Under the pieces are notes generated by a model. It searched no databases, was not told where the DNA came from, and saw nothing but the letters and a program-made list of their open reading frames with translations. A program made the position numbers and the translations under genes. This document shows positions 1 through 12,426 of a stretch of DNA of 64,000 bases, one piece after another (the first letter of the stretch is position 1; each line of letters begins with the position of its first letter). The stretch comes from Pyricularia pennisetigena (Eukaryota; Ascomycota; Sordariomycetes; Magnaporthales; Pyriculariaceae), in contig NW_021940920.1 in the NCBI RefSeq assembly GCF_004337985.1, positions 542,549-606,548 of the forward strand. The letters are read 5' to 3'.

Positions 1-201
1 GGTCTTGTCGTCGAGCAGGGCCTGGGACTTGCAGCCCGCTCCCATGATGACTTGACCCTCGTGGATCCAGGGCCACAGAAAGTTCCCGCGACTCCCCTCG
101 GTGGCGATGATCTCGACGAGCTGCACAAGAGGTGGTTTGGCAGTTGGGTCAAGGACAAGTGGAAGAAGGGCACGGGAGCGGTCAAGAATTTCTTCAGCTG
201 A
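1..201 (+). CDS. 3' end of an unrecognised protein gene (partial)
   Basis: Frame 1 is open from the first base of the window to a TGA at 199-201, giving the last 66 residues of a protein whose start lies outside. The tail is Lys/Trp-rich near the end (RWFGSWVKDKWKKG) and finishes VKNFFS. It is hydrophilic, with no membrane segment. Codon choice is GC-biased at third positions, like the clear genes here, which is why I treat it as coding. I do not recognise a family from this fragment; a C-terminal amphipathic helix is possible but not shown. Confidence 0.6.
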   Translation, partial: GLVVEQGLGLAARSHDDLTLVDPGPQKVPATPLGGDDLDELHKRWFGSWVKDKWKKGTGAVKNFFS

Positions 202-1505
202 GCGATGCAGGCCTTGTCCTTGCTGCCCAAAGACATTTGCGGCATCATGATCTTTTCAGCAACCGAGGTTGCATTGGCTGAGGCGAGTTGATCACATTTC
301 CTTCTAGCTTTCTCACTTGCGTTGCATTTTTGAACTTGCGCTCCATATCTCTCTCTTTTATACCCTTGGATTTATTCAATAACAATGGATCTTTTCTCCC
401 TCTTTCTTTTGTCGTGCAAAACTTTTCTTGAAACTAGACACTATCTGGAATGGGTTGTGCTTTCGGGATATCAGTTAGGAAGGTCGTCTATGGAAGCCTA
501 GATCGGGGACGGCATACCTGTGTTACCTGTAACATCTACTCAATGCAGTCTCTCTCGGTCTTCACAAGTGCTTCTTGGATGTCTTTCCTCGACCCTAAAT
601 AATTATTATTGGCTTTTCTTCTGTCTCGTCTGATTTGTCTCCTTTTTACGTGTTGATTGCTGACATCTACTGGGCCCAGCAATACCGTCGAAGTAAGCCC
701 CGATATAAGAATCAAACCCTTTTCGGGAATATTAAAGTTGGCATTTTAATGTCTGATACTGACGGCAAGACCATTGGCTATTATGGACTTGGATGCATGT
801 AATATGACCGTAGAGGTCAAGACATACCAACAGAGTAACCATCACTCCATTTCTGGTGGGGAAGATTGGGCTGTATACCCGTATGACCGACCATCTGCAT
901 GGCTATGCTCAGTCTAGATGCTCAGCTTGATGCGGCTTTGATAGTGGCTAAAGAGTTCTGTTTGCCATTTTCAAAGTGTGCAAGCACGCTTACGGGCAAC
1001 GTTTGGGGTCTGGCTGCGGTCTCAGCTGTCGTAACCGGCAGTTTACTACAAGGCAACCAACGCTCGACTCTAGTCCGTGCAGCTCAGCCCTATGGCAAGC
1101 ACGGCGAAAATGGTGGTTGAATGATAATTTGCTTTCCATTGTGGGCAGGCTGCAAATCCACGCATTGGCACCAGCCTCAACTCGACACACGTTACACAGG
1201 TAGTCACTTGGCGAGTTACAACTCTGCAAATAGAAACTATAGTCACCCGAGCATCGAATATATGTCTAACAAAAATACATCAGTGGCGGACACTTCAACG
1301 CGGCAGCATGACCTGTGCGGTTACCAAAAGAACGTTACTAAAACTGAGGCCATAATGTAGAGCCAATATAAGCTCTTATCGTTTTTTTCTTCTTTTTTTT
1401 TATTTTTATTTTTTATTTTTTATATATATTCAGGATTGTCCACCCTGGCGTGCCACTAGTCGCCCAGATGAATCATGCTCCTCGGGTCGTTCCCGCTGGG
1501 CTTGA
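202..1505. other. Intergenic region, no supported gene
   Basis: About 1.3 kb between the partial gene and the HAD-like gene. Short ORFs between 899 and 1360 overlap on both strands and show no codon bias or recognisable motif. A T-rich tract with ATATAT (about 1380-1435) lies just past the 3' end of the HAD-like gene and could belong to its transcript end. Confidence 0.5.
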
Positions 1506-2998
1506 TCACCCGGAGTCTTCTTGTCCACCACGTCGTCGATGCGAGGGGGTTGTGTTTTGCGACAAGCGTCCCTTCACCATTCTCTCCAACAGTGCTAAAA
1601 CTCTTTCCTTTGACGTTCCCGTTTTTTGTATGGCTGGACGTCTTTTGAGCCTCTGTTCGAGCACCTTCTTCAGGATATCCTCCGATTTCAAGCCTGGCAC
1701 GTTGGGCTCCACATCAGGATCGTCCAGGACTCTGAAAGCCTTGGCCTTGACAATTCTCGGGCCAAGAACGAATCTTTTTGGCTGTATCTCCTCCGCCAGC
1801 CATCTTGACAGTTCGTCCACGCTGTCGGCGCGGTACGTCTGCAACTTACACCCAGAGGGACTGTCCGGGTCCAGCTTGGTGTCACTGAGCTTTGACAGGG
1901 ATTCCCAATCTGGTCGCCGTGGAGTTGCACCGCGAGCGCTTCGATCTGTATCCGAATTGTCTTCCAGGAGAACCGGAGTCCAGCCGGATTTTATAATATT
2001 CCGCGTGTCTTTGTTGCTATTCTTTAACACGTATAACTTGAGCCAATCTCCATCGTGCCGGCTGATCTGCGACTCGGCCCAGGGCAGCCTCGACGGCGAC
2101 TTGTTGGTGACCATCATGGCCGCCAGACGTTCTGCGGCACGGAGCGATGGGACTGGGTCGCCGCTGGCAAAGTTGCGCGTGGCGCAAATGAAGTCAAGGT
2201 CGTACGGGCGCATCAGAGAGCTCCGGTTGCCACCAAAACGCAGGCTGCCGCGGCGGATCGAGTCCGCCAGCGCCCTTTGAGCTACCTTTCTTTGCTCCGA
2301 CTGGTAAATCTCGTCGGGGACTTCGCCATCGGCAGCATAGTTGGTATGGAGGCCTGCGTAGTGATGATAGCGGAGAGGGGCCACACTTATGCCGAGGGCA
2401 GAGAGCACCCTCGAGGTACGCTCTAGGTTCCTTGGGTGCCTGACGTTTTCGGCGACCCCGACAACCAGCTTGTCGACGGACGAGTTGCGTCCGGACGAGC
2501 TGCTAGGGTCGAAAGTCCTCCTCAGTCGCCCCAAAGACTTAGGGAGGTCCCGTTCGCCGAGAGCGAAGCCCTCGGCGGCGGATACAAGGGCAAATAGCGT
2601 GGGAAAGAGATCAGCAGGGATATCCCGGCCGGGACGCAGAGCACGCTTGATAGCATGGTTGACAACCTAAGACGGTGCTGCGTGTTAGATGACAAACAGA
2701 GACAAGTACTTGAAACTTGTGAGGGGGTTTGATATCAACAAACATTTCTCCACCAAGATTTACCTCCAGGCCTCAGGAAGGATTGAGTTTCCGAAGCCGT
2801 ATCGGTGCGCTTCTCATCGAAAGTAAAATGAATAATTGAATCCGCCAAGGCTCGTTCGAGCCTCGCCCCCTCCAGGTCACTGATGCCACATTTGCGGGCC
2901 AGACCGGTGTAGTCTGCACCAGATATCGGCCTCGGCCTGTATAGAGTACCGACGGGATTGAAACAGACTAAGATGTTCCGCTTCGTTCGGATGGACAT
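1506..2998 (-). CDS. HAD-superfamily protein (HDHD3/Dpi35-like), probably catalytically dead
   Basis: Two exons, 2998-2744 and 2666-1506, joined in phase 0 across an intron with GTTTGT and AG ends, give 471 residues. The start is the ATG before SIRTKRN, which puts motif I at the usual distance from the N-terminus. The layout follows the HAD hydrolases related to human HDHD3 and yeast Dpi35: FNPVGTLY at 13-20, an alpha-helical cap containing SWWRN, VVGVAEN at 153-159, then LYVLKN near 296-301 followed by KSGWTPVLL. In active relatives these sites read as a nucleophile Asp (FDxxGTL), a Thr/Ser-Asn (TNSD), a Lys (KPD) and two acidic residues (GDD). Here Asn14 replaces the nucleophile, and the other three sites are also altered (E158-N159, no KPD, LKN). 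A basic tail of about 130 residues follows. Family assignment is from residue pattern; loss of activity is inferred. Confidence 0.75.
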
Positions 2999-5900
2999 GA
3001 ATTGTGGGCATCGACAATGGAAAAAAAAACAAATGAAAAAAAGAGTAGGTAAAGACGTTGCTTTGGAGGAGTCTGCAGGATCTAAGAAGAATACAAACAA
3101 AAATAAAATAAAAAGGATATGCAGAGAAACAAGTCAACTTTTTAAACGAGGCGCTTTTACCTATGTTGGTTAAGCCAGAAATCAAAAAAGAAGAACGGGT
3201 AATTGATACCCTGAGTTGATTTTGCCCCTGGCGGCTTGTGACGCAGAAGCTGACATGAACGCAAAGTTTACGCGAAGTCACGTGGGACAATTGTGGGACG
3301 GGGTGGGTTCTCTGGCTGGGACGTGTCAAGCGTCAAGCTCGCCTCGGTCGCATAGCGCTACGTAAGAAGAAAGGTCTACCGTCCTACCTGCCTTACCTGC
3401 CTTCTTAGTCACCTTGGTTCCGCTACCGGTAAATTAACTGTATTGTCGGAGAAATCTCCACCTACATACTTTCTTTTTCTTTCCTCAACGTCCCTTCCAA
3501 CTTATTGATCTTTGGATCGTCCCTGCATTCTCAGCCTGATCAAGAGACATCGGGCAAGCCTGGACACTAGTCTAGAACCTACCTAGCCCCGTTCCATCCT
3601 CCCATCTCTGACAGAAGCTTTTTTTTTTTTTTTTTTTTTCCCTCTCTCTTTTGTCCTCTCGTTTTCTTTTGTTATCTCCTCTATTCATCCCGAGGCTTGA
3701 CTGTCATTACACCAATCTCCGGAGCGTTTTCATCTACGTAGTGGTTTTTTTTTTTTTTTTTTCACCGAAATTTTTCTTTTCTTTTTTTATCCATCACGCC
3801 ATGCTAACTGCAGTCACACAATTCTACAAATTTGTTCGTGAGCCGTGGACAACGACTCGGAGGAGCCCGGATATGACTTGAATACACGTATTCGCGTTAT
3901 CCATGACGACACCTTTTTGTTGTCGTTCTCGGTTTAGAGGCAGGGTTTTACTCATGCTTAGCGGCGCGCGTCAATTGAAGTTCGCCAGAGAAGGGTTGGC
4001 GTGGCTAGTGCAAACGTCTTCTCCAACGCCCCGCCAATCATCATGAGATAGACGATAGAGAAAACGTCCCGTCGGCAGCCAGGAGATATTCACACATGCA
4101 CGCGGCGTCTGCTCATATCTTGTTGTCTTGGAACCATGATATTAATGAATGGCAAGGCCAAATCATTGCTTGAGCTATGTCGAGCCTACGTAGTTACCAT
4201 TGGATACTGACTCTTGTGTTCTTTTTTTATCTTTATCCTCAAGGTCACTGAATCATGGGCATTAGAGTGTTCATGACGTTTGGCAGTTGCGTGCGGCAAA
4301 AAGTATCTGTCAAAAGAAACTCTGGCGCGACGTCAGAAATATCCACGCCATCAGGGCAGGGACGGTCTGGCCCAACTGGGCATTTTTGCTTCGTACAAGT
4401 CAAGCTGTGAAAGAAATTTCATAGTGACGGCTGGCTAGTGGGATTCCTTTTTCCACTCAGCATTCCTTGTCATCCTCGTCAAGCTAGGACTTGGCTTGGT
4501 TCTGTTTTGAAGAATAACCGCTGTGCTCAGAGCCTTTGATCTTTGGGTAATGTGTATATCGACTCCCGGAAAGGAGGTTGCAGCTTCCACGCACATCTCG
4601 TCGTGCCCTGGTGTTGCTGTAACTAATAACCGTCCACATGTCCCATTCCTCACCTTGGATCCCTCTACGAACTGTCGAGTTGTAGATATATAAAAAAAAA
4701 CACTTGCTTGTTTTAACCAGGGCTTGGCTTGATTCATTTAGATAGAGCCTCAGTTTTTCATTCAAGGCAAGAACTTTGGCTATTTTTACCTGTTCCAGCG
4801 ACATGACACTAGGCAGTTATGGTTGGCCAATTTCGTCATGGTCTTCGTAATACAGTCCCTTGACCAACTTCAGCTCATTTTCCATAGCAATTGGCTTTGT
4901 TCACTGGCCAATTCAGAGAGATCAATTTGATCGCAGGTGTTTCGAGATGTTTGTTGAGACGGGAATATAACCAAAGGCTGGATCGCCACACCCGTCTCAT
5001 CTCTCCCCATAGGGGAAAAATAAAAGTGTGCGGTAACTTTGCTGATGTTGGAGCTCAGTGGTGCGGCAAAAATTGTATAGGTAGCGTACCAATCATACCT
5101 GTGACAAAGCACAAGGTTGGCTTTGCTGAGGGGCTAAAGTACAAGATTGACCACCGCTTTCGCATTTTATATCATTTGATGGTGTGTACGTATTGCGGCG
5201 GGCAGGTAGCACATCCTAGCCGCCGAAATGTTTGAATCCACCCATACACACGGTATACCCACACCGATATAGGCTTGGCCTGGTTCCCTACCACTGGAGA
5301 CTTTTTTTTTGAAGTATGTTTCTTCTATTTATTTACCGTCGGTCGGGAGTCGGTCTTGTTGAATTGCCCGAAAATCGCAAAACGAGGAAGGTTTGTTAAC
5401 CGATACACGTACTCAAGCCAGATGCTTTGTTGGGTCCCCTTACCTCTTTGCGTAATTGTTCAGGCGCTATTTCTTCATTTTTTATTTATTTATTTGTTTA
5501 TTTATCAGAGTATATGTCAAAACCAGATTTGTCATACTTCATCATCTCTTGCGGCCCCTGCTGTCAAACTTGCAACGTGCTTCTTGGTAGTCGGAGGTCG
5601 GGCCTTTGAGGTTACCGGGAACTAGGCAACAAAGTAACCCAAGGCGCCAAGGTCAGGTCAAAAGCAAAAGCCGGGTTGGGCAACTGAGAATTTAAGAAAC
5701 AGACCAAATCCTTGGCAACAAGGGTAGCTTTTCTTCGCAACACGCTCGCAGGAAATCTGTGCGGGGAACTGCAGTTTAAAGCTTCTCGAAAGATCGGAAG
5801 GGATGCCGGAAAGCAAAGGATCCAATTGGCCAGCCAGAGAAAAGAATGGTGTCACGGGTATTCCTCCGCCCAATCGTGCTCTCGGCCGACGGTCCCATGG

Positions 5901-7003
5901 CGTTACATGCGATCAAAAGATGGAAAGTGGCAGTGCCGGGATAGGCCTCCAAGATCGCATCGCACGCATTGGTTAGTTGATCACCCAACTCAACAGGCAG
6001 CTTCCAAAGCATCCGGCCTCTCGCTTGTACGATGCGAGATGGGCGACTTAAATGTTTTACCGACCTTGCGGATACAGAGCGAATTCTGTACTTTTTTTTT
6101 TTTTTTCTTTTCTCATGAGTTTTGAACTACTAGTGCTTGACGTCATGGACTCTTTTGAGGCTTTGCTAGTTTGCGCGTAAATACCTATTTTTTATGATTT
6201 TGGGAGAAATGCAAGTCAGGTACCTTTCATACTAAGCGTCTTGGGAGATGGACTTGGAGGCTTAAACTTGACCATGTTGTTTGTTATATCTCATTATCGT
6301 ATGCAGCTCCAGCAGAAAACACTATACTACCATTTAATGCCATGCGGTGGGCCTACCTGCCTCTTTTGTCAAAAAAAGGGGGGACAGTGCAAGAGTTGAT
6401 GAACTCGTCGAGAACTTGAGACATGGTATACTAAGTAGGACTAACAGAAAGAATAAAAATAAAAAAGAGAATGTCTAGCTCCGCGATATCCTACCACTAA
6501 AAAAAAACATGTGGGAGCAGAATTTTTTTTTTTCTCTCTTTCTTTTTGTCAGCATATCAGGGGCATCCCCGATTCGATATTGTTGCGACAATATCATTCG
6601 CACCGTCGTCTGGTCTCATCATCGACAGCCTTCCGGCCTCGCAATGGCTCGATACGGTATAGCTTCCCTGTCGCCTGGGAGGTTGGATAAGGTCGCGGCA
6701 ATGGAACTTGGTTGTTTTCCCATTCGGGCAACCTTGCTGATGGGCGACCCCTTCCATGAAAAGACATCGACTCCATGATGGGGTCATCTGAACCCAGATC
6801 AAGATTCCGAATACAAATAGGCTGGAGTTCCCTTCTTGTGTAAACTCTGCCCTTTGAGAAGAACCACGCTCCAAACCTTAAAGCAAAAGATAGGTGCCGC
6901 CTCTCCCCAAATTTTCTATATCACCTCATCCGCAAAACCTATCCTTCTCTTCACCCCCTTCCAACACCTGCCTTTACTCCACAACCGTAGGGAATCCGGC
7001 ACG
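2999..7003. other. Long intergenic region, no supported gene
   Basis: About 4 kb without a convincing gene. It contains T runs at 3619-3639 (21), 3745-3762 (18) and 6092-6106 (15). Open frames near 4435-5235 and 5658-6125 lack codon bias and family motifs and compete with each other on both strands. The last 200 bases before 7004 are pyrimidine-rich (TCTCCCC, CTTCTCTTCACCCC), as in many fungal promoters, and probably drive the fasciclin gene. Confidence 0.5.
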
Positions 7004-8215
7004 ATGAAGTTCACTACCATCTCCGCTCTCTTCGCCGCCGGCGCAGCGGCCCAGTCTCTGACAGAGGTCCTCAGCAAGCACGAGTCCGTCTCTGCACTGA
7101 ACCACCTGCTGTCCACCCAGCCCGCGCTGGTTTCCACCCTGGGAGGCGCCAAGAACATTACCATCCTTGCGCCCAGCAACGAGGCCATCTCGGCGCTCAC
7201 CTCGGACCCGACCAATGCCGCTGCCATCGCCAAAGACCCTGGCCTGGTCCCGGCCATTCTCAGCTACCACGTAATCGACGGCACCTACCGCGGGGATGCC
7301 TTCACCAAGGAGGCAAAGTTCCTGCCCACCCTGCTCACCAACGCCACCTATGCCCAGGTCACGGGCGGACAGAGGGTTGAGGGCAAGGCTGTTGGTCAGA
7401 CTGTTGAGTTCAAGAGCGGTTTGCAAAAGACGAGCAAGGTCACTCAGGCGGTAAGTCACCAACTTGAGTCCACGGGGAGTGGCCTTTTGCTGACCAAGGA
7501 TCCCTTCCAGAACATTGCTTTCGACGGCGGCGTGATCCACCTGATCGACTCCGTCTTGACTGTCCCGCCCGCGCCCGCCTCGGCTCTGACCAAGCTCGAC
7601 CTCAAGTCGCTTGCCGAGTCCCTGACCAAGGCCAACCTGGTCAAGACGGTTGAAGAGCTCAAGGATGTTACCATTTTCGCCCCGGCTGACTCGGCCTTTG
7701 CCAAGATCGCTTCCACCGCGTCCACACTGTCGGTCGAGCAGCTCTCCAGCGTCCTGACCTACCACGTAGTGAACGGAACTGTGGCCTACAGCAGCGGTCT
7801 CAAGAACGGCCAGAAGGTCAAGACGGTCAATGGTCAGGAGGTGACGGTCAGCGTGAAGAACGGCGGGGTCATGGTGGGCAACGCAAAGGTCGTCACTCCA
7901 GATGTGCTCATCTCTAACGGTGTCGTCCACGTGATCGACAAGTAAGTCTCTCTCTTTTTTTTCTTCTTTTTTTTTTCTTTTTTTTTTCGTCTAGAATGCA
8001 GAAGATGAATCATATTATGGAATGTTAACCTCCCCTCGATCTCCAGCGTCCTGATGCCTGGCAGTGCTCCTACCGCCCCTGGAGGGTTCAGCCCCAGCGG
8101 CGCAGTGGCGAGGCCGCCTAGCGCCCCTGCCTCCGAGGGTCACTTCCTCACGCGTCCGGGCTCCGCCAGCTTTGTCGTCCTTATGGTTGGCGTCGCTATT
8201 ATTACGGGTCTGTAA
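7004..8215 (+). CDS. Secreted, probably GPI-anchored protein with two fasciclin (FAS1) domains
   Basis: Three exons, 7004-7450, 7511-7941 and 8047-8215, with GTAAGT 5' sites, encode 348 residues. MKFTTISALFAAGAAAQ is a signal peptide. FAS1 domain 1 spans about 18-160 and domain 2 about 165-300. Each has the H1-type motif (ITILAPSNEAI; VTIFAPADSAF), a central YHV (SYHVIDGTY; TYHVVNGTV) and the H2-type motif (GGVIHLIDSVL; GVVHVIDNVL). Splicing restores the last motif, since HVIDN is split across intron 2. A Ser/Pro/Gly-rich linker and a hydrophobic C-terminus (FVVLMVGVAIITGL) fit a GPI signal. FAS1 proteins act in adhesion and cell-surface organisation; role here is inferred. Intron 1 is exactly 60 bases and has no in-frame stop. 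Confidence 0.92.
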
Positions 8216-10988
8216 ACAGGAATGAGCGCTTGCTTTGATTGCAGTTTTTTTTTTTTTTTTTCGCTTGATTAATTGCTTCACTGGCGAGCGACGGTCTTCG
8301 TGTGTGCCTCGAGTTCTCGCTCATGGGGTACAAAAAGCAGAAAGCGCCTGCGCAAAAAAACCAAAAAGAGAAAAAAAAGAAAACAGCAGAAAAGTTATTG
8401 CTCTTTCTTTTCGCTTTACTGACAGTCACAGTGGTATTGATCATGGCAGTTTTGGGCGAGTTGTTCCACTTATGACGGAACCGTTTGCGTCTCCTTTTTC
8501 GATTCAAGGAAGAGGAATAATAGTCCTTCTTCTAAAGATTATGTATGTATCCGCGTGGCTTACTGACGACCCTACTAATTCCTAGTTTTGGTATTATCTT
8601 ATCACGAGATATAACACAAACCCGAGCCCTAGAGCAGCCCCCTTGTGTGCCTTGCGTAAACCCACTTCATCTGTTCCTTGCATGCCATTTTTGACTTCTT
8701 TTGGTGCTTTTTGATGGTTGTCATTTGCATGTGCCTCTGCATTTTATTTGCCTGCCTTGCTTGCCCGCGTACCATTTTGACTTTTTTTCTTTGCCTCCCG
8801 CGTACCAGGGAAAGTTTAAAAAGAAGGAAAAGTATTCAAAAGGCAATTACTAACAGCTGAGTGACTCCAAGCCCAACGCTTTGACCGATACGGCCAGATA
8901 TATGCCCACTCTAGGTCCCCCGAACTGGTATATCATGACGCCTTGATTTTTTTTAAACTGCGGACGAAACCAAAATTCTTTTTTCCTTTATTGAGACGAC
9001 CGCTATTTTCCAGCCGAGCAACTACTGATACGAATATAGCTCCCCGTCGAGCGCGATCGCGATAAGCCGTTCATCCGTCCAATGCGCTGGTCGCTCGAGA
9101 GACGACAAACGATCGTGTCTACCTTTTGGAGGGAAAGGCTTTTTATGGGGTGTGGTTGGACAAGCCTTTTCCCAGCAGGTGGAGGCGTTGGCTGCAACCC
9201 GCCTTCGGGTTCACGGTGGCCTAGACGAGGGGAGGGATCCAGCCCAAAACCACAGAAACTCGGGAATTCTTAAAGGGGTACCCGTTTACGAAAAAAAAAG
9301 TGGTGAAACGAGATGAAGCCCATGAAACATAGAGCTTATAGAGAATACACTTGATGAATACAGGATGCAAAGCAAGGTAGTCAGTTGAACTGGCACGTCA
9401 CCAGTGATACTTTTACCACCGGAATCACCGACGATCGAAGCCGTGTTAGCCTCACAGGGATGCCGTTGCCTGGGTACTTTGGGGATGGGAGCGATGACTG
9501 GCATTTGTGGACTGGTCGAGTGCTGGATGAGTATTTGAATGAATACTTGTGGATGGATATGATATTTTGAGGATCGTGGTATTGAAGCAACCGGGGCCGG
9601 CAAATACACGGTCGTTCACTTTCATGAGGTGCATCTAACTGGCTTTTAACCATTGATGAAACTTCCTCGGCCGTTTCCTGAACTAAAGAAAATTGGTTGC
9701 TGACATGGGTACCACTCAATTACCCTCTACTCACGGCAGTGTCTCTGTCGAGATTTATGTATTCAGAGCTCCATATCGGAACCCATAGGTGCCAGCAAGT
9801 CGAGGAGTTGGGGGCTTTCAGGTCCAAGTTGCTCTCCAACGCCTGGACCGCCTCCCTCGCCCATTCCTGATATCGTCTCAGGGGCTCTTCTGAGTAACAT
9901 TATCCCGGGACCGTCAAACTGCTTCTTTGCCGGCGAGATGATTTCTAGCAAAATCTTTTACTTACTACCATGATTTGCGAGTAAGAAGAAAGCACAATCT
10001 TTGGCGTCATCGGAGCAACACGAGCAAAAGAAAGAAAAAAAAAAGCTGCCGTTGGTTGAAATGCCGCATGTGAGAAAAAGCCCGACTAGACAGACGCATG
10101 TTGGCGGCGGTGAAAAAGCAGGATTTGATTTGATTTGATTTGATTTTCTGTGTGACGGGGCAGCGCCTCATTTGCAGTCGGGACTCGGATTGAGATAAAC
10201 ACGCACCGACGTCAAGGCTGATCCTACCCTACGCAAGTGTCGGTGATGCATACCATTTAGCAAGAGGCGGTGGAATGTTGCACCGAAAACCGCCCCAAAG
10301 CCCAAAGATCAGATCTTGTCGCAGGGCTGACTTTGATTCTATAGCCTAATGTCGTGACTGCTAAGGTCGTTCCGGGCTGCTGATTTTCTTTTCCGTGTCT
10401 CCACAAATTTCCAATCGAGGAATTTTTATGCTTATCTCTCTTAGATGTAACAACAATGCTCGGTCCCAGGAGTGCGGGAAGCGAATGCGAGCTGTCGCCC
10501 GGTATAAGCGGACATAGTTGGGCCGACCGCACTGCCTCGAAACAAATCGTTCAAGGGATCTTCTATCAACATCACCATCGCATTTGCACTCGCATTCGCA
10601 GCATCGTTTACTAGACTCTTTAGCGTAGATGCGCGAATGGTAGCTTGGCAGTATTTATTTATTTTTTCTTACAGTAGTATATAAGGCGGTACGAATTCCT
10701 ATGTTACAAAAGGAAAACAGAAAAATATCTCCACATCTGTTCTTAGTAGTCATGAATACATCAAGACAAGCAGTCTCTCCTATTCACAGAAAGTGGTCCA
10801 AAACACTCAAAGAATTTATTATCAACGCAATCTGCTCATTTCAAGATTGTGAAGCATCTCCTAAAAAAAAAAAAAAAAATTGATCATCTTTCATGCTCCT
10901 TTACCACCTCGAAATACAGACCACCGCCAATCTCAACAGCTCCACACCACTAGCCCCTGAACCCCTGACAAAAACCCCCTCTACAAAG
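8216..10988. other. Intergenic region, no supported gene
   Basis: About 2.8 kb. It holds a T run at 8245-8261, an A run at 10863-10879 and a GATTT microsatellite at 10122-10146. ORFs near 9003-9720 and 10257-10532 are short, overlap in several frames and have no recognisable motif. The final 100 bases are C/A-rich and lead into the DUF2306 gene. Confidence 0.5.
10122..10146. repeat. GATTT pentanucleotide microsatellite, 5 copies
   Basis: Five perfect tandem copies of GATTT in intergenic DNA between the fasciclin and DUF2306 genes. A candidate length-polymorphic marker; no function inferred. Confidence 0.9.
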
Positions 10989-12155
10989 ATGGCCCAACCA
11001 ACGAGGCCACCAGCCAACGGCTTCGTCGCCTTTTGCCGCAAGATGTACAACCCCATCGGCTTCTCCAAGGGCTACAACTTCATCCTCTTCTTGATATTCG
11101 GCGGCGCCCTGATGGGCTTTAGCCTCGCGCGCATGCCGTACCTCGACTACTGGGGCACCTTCCGCGCGGCCAAGCGCAGCGAGAAGCACTATTTTGAGGG
11201 CGGTCGCGTCCAGGCCGGCATGATGCTGCACCTCTTCACGATCGTGCCGGCGTCGCTGCTGGCCTGCTTCCAGTTCGTGCCGGCGATCCGCCACCGCGCC
11301 ATGCTGCTGCACCGCGTCAACGGCTACGTCGTGGTCCTGCTCTCGCTGGCGTCGACGGCCGGCGCCTTGATGATGGCGCGCGTCGCGGCCGGCGGCACCG
11401 TCGACACGCAGACCGCGACGGGGTTCCTGGCCGTCGTCTTCGTCGCCGCCCTCGCGGCGGCCTGCTACAACGTCAAGCGCCTGCAGATCGAGCAGCACCG
11501 CGCCTGGATGCTGCGCGCCTGGGCCTACGCCGGCTCCATCATCACCATGCGGCTCGTCTTCGTCGTCATGATCTTCGTCAACAGCCGCGCCGGCTACGCG
11601 ACCGTGCGGGAGTGCGCCCAGATCGACTACGAGATGGCCGGCGGCGGTCGCGCCAGGGTGCTTGCGCTGTTTCCCTCGTGCGAGGGCTTCTATTCCGGGA
11701 ACGACGCGCACGCCGTCGCCGTCGTCGATGCCGACATGCGCGGCAACGAGGCGACCGTCGGCAGCGCCCTGGTGCTCAGCTTTGGGGCCGCGCTGTGGCT
11801 TGCTCTTGCGATACACATGATTGGAGTTGAGATATATGTAAGGGATATAGAGAATCCCGCTAAAAAAAAGAACCCCCTTCTCCGAACCCTGCTCATAACA
11901 AACCGAGACATAAACTACTGCTAATACTGGTTTTGCGTAAAAAAAAAATAATAGCTTCAGCTCACACCGGCCGAGCACGAGAGGTTGCGCAACGTTTCTT
12001 ACCAGCGACAGCTCGAGGCCGGTATGAAGAACCCCGGCCGGGCTGGGCTGACGGTTGACAGGTTTGGGGACGCAGAAAAATGGATTCCCAACTCGCAGCG
12101 TCGGCTTGTTGGTGAACAGCAGAGGAACAATGATTCTGATGCAAGCTCGAAATAA
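10989..12155 (+). CDS. DUF2306 family multi-pass membrane protein
   Basis: Two exons, 10989-11837 and 11961-12155, joined in phase 0, give 347 residues. The 123-base intron has GTAAGG and CAG ends and a CTAAT branch-like site near 11921. Without splicing the frame would run into a Lys-rich tail; with it, GVEIY continues as LTPAEHERLRNVSYQRQLEAG, a charged tail in keeping with fungal DUF2306 proteins. Hydrophobic segments include FILFLIFGGALMGFSLA, MLHLFTIVPASLLACF, YVVVLLSLASTAGALM, FLAVVFVAALAAACY and a last one at VLSFGAALWLALAIHMIG. The motif HRAMLLHRVNGYV and a later EQHRAWMLRAW place conserved His/Arg at membrane edges. The function of the family is not known to me. Convergent with the alcohol dehydrogenase, with 271 bases between the stops. 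Third codon positions are very GC-rich, which opens long spurious frames on the other strand. Confidence 0.85.
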
Positions 12156-12426
12156 ACCATGAGCCAACCCAGGAAACAAGTGAAAAACTACTACATGAAT
12201 TGATGACTGGATATTGACCATATTTGCGGAGCTTGGAACATGGCACATTTAGATGGATATATATGGATACATATATTGCATTCTCGAAATATCGCTTCGT
12301 TCAAAATAGACATATCTCTGTACGCCGCCTGCTGTCATGGTAATTGCACTCAACTTCCAAAAATCATACTCTGCCTGAGAGAGCAATCAATACACCTCAC
12401 CAGCTACCCCTCTTGCACTACTACGC

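Noticed and set aside
1450..2280. 276-codon plus-strand frame over the HAD-like gene
   Set aside because: Ser/Arg/Leu-rich, no motif; the minus-strand HAD pattern explains the sequence.
6974..7930. 318-codon open frame opposite the fasciclin gene
   Set aside because: Antisense shadow of a strongly biased FAS1 coding sequence; composition rich in Gly, Asp, Leu, Val and no domain.
10950..12248. 432-codon open frame on the minus strand opposite the DUF2306 gene
   Set aside because: It mirrors GC-rich third positions of the sense gene, is low-complexity (Arg/Gly/Asp/Val/His-rich), and runs across the sense intron with no motif.
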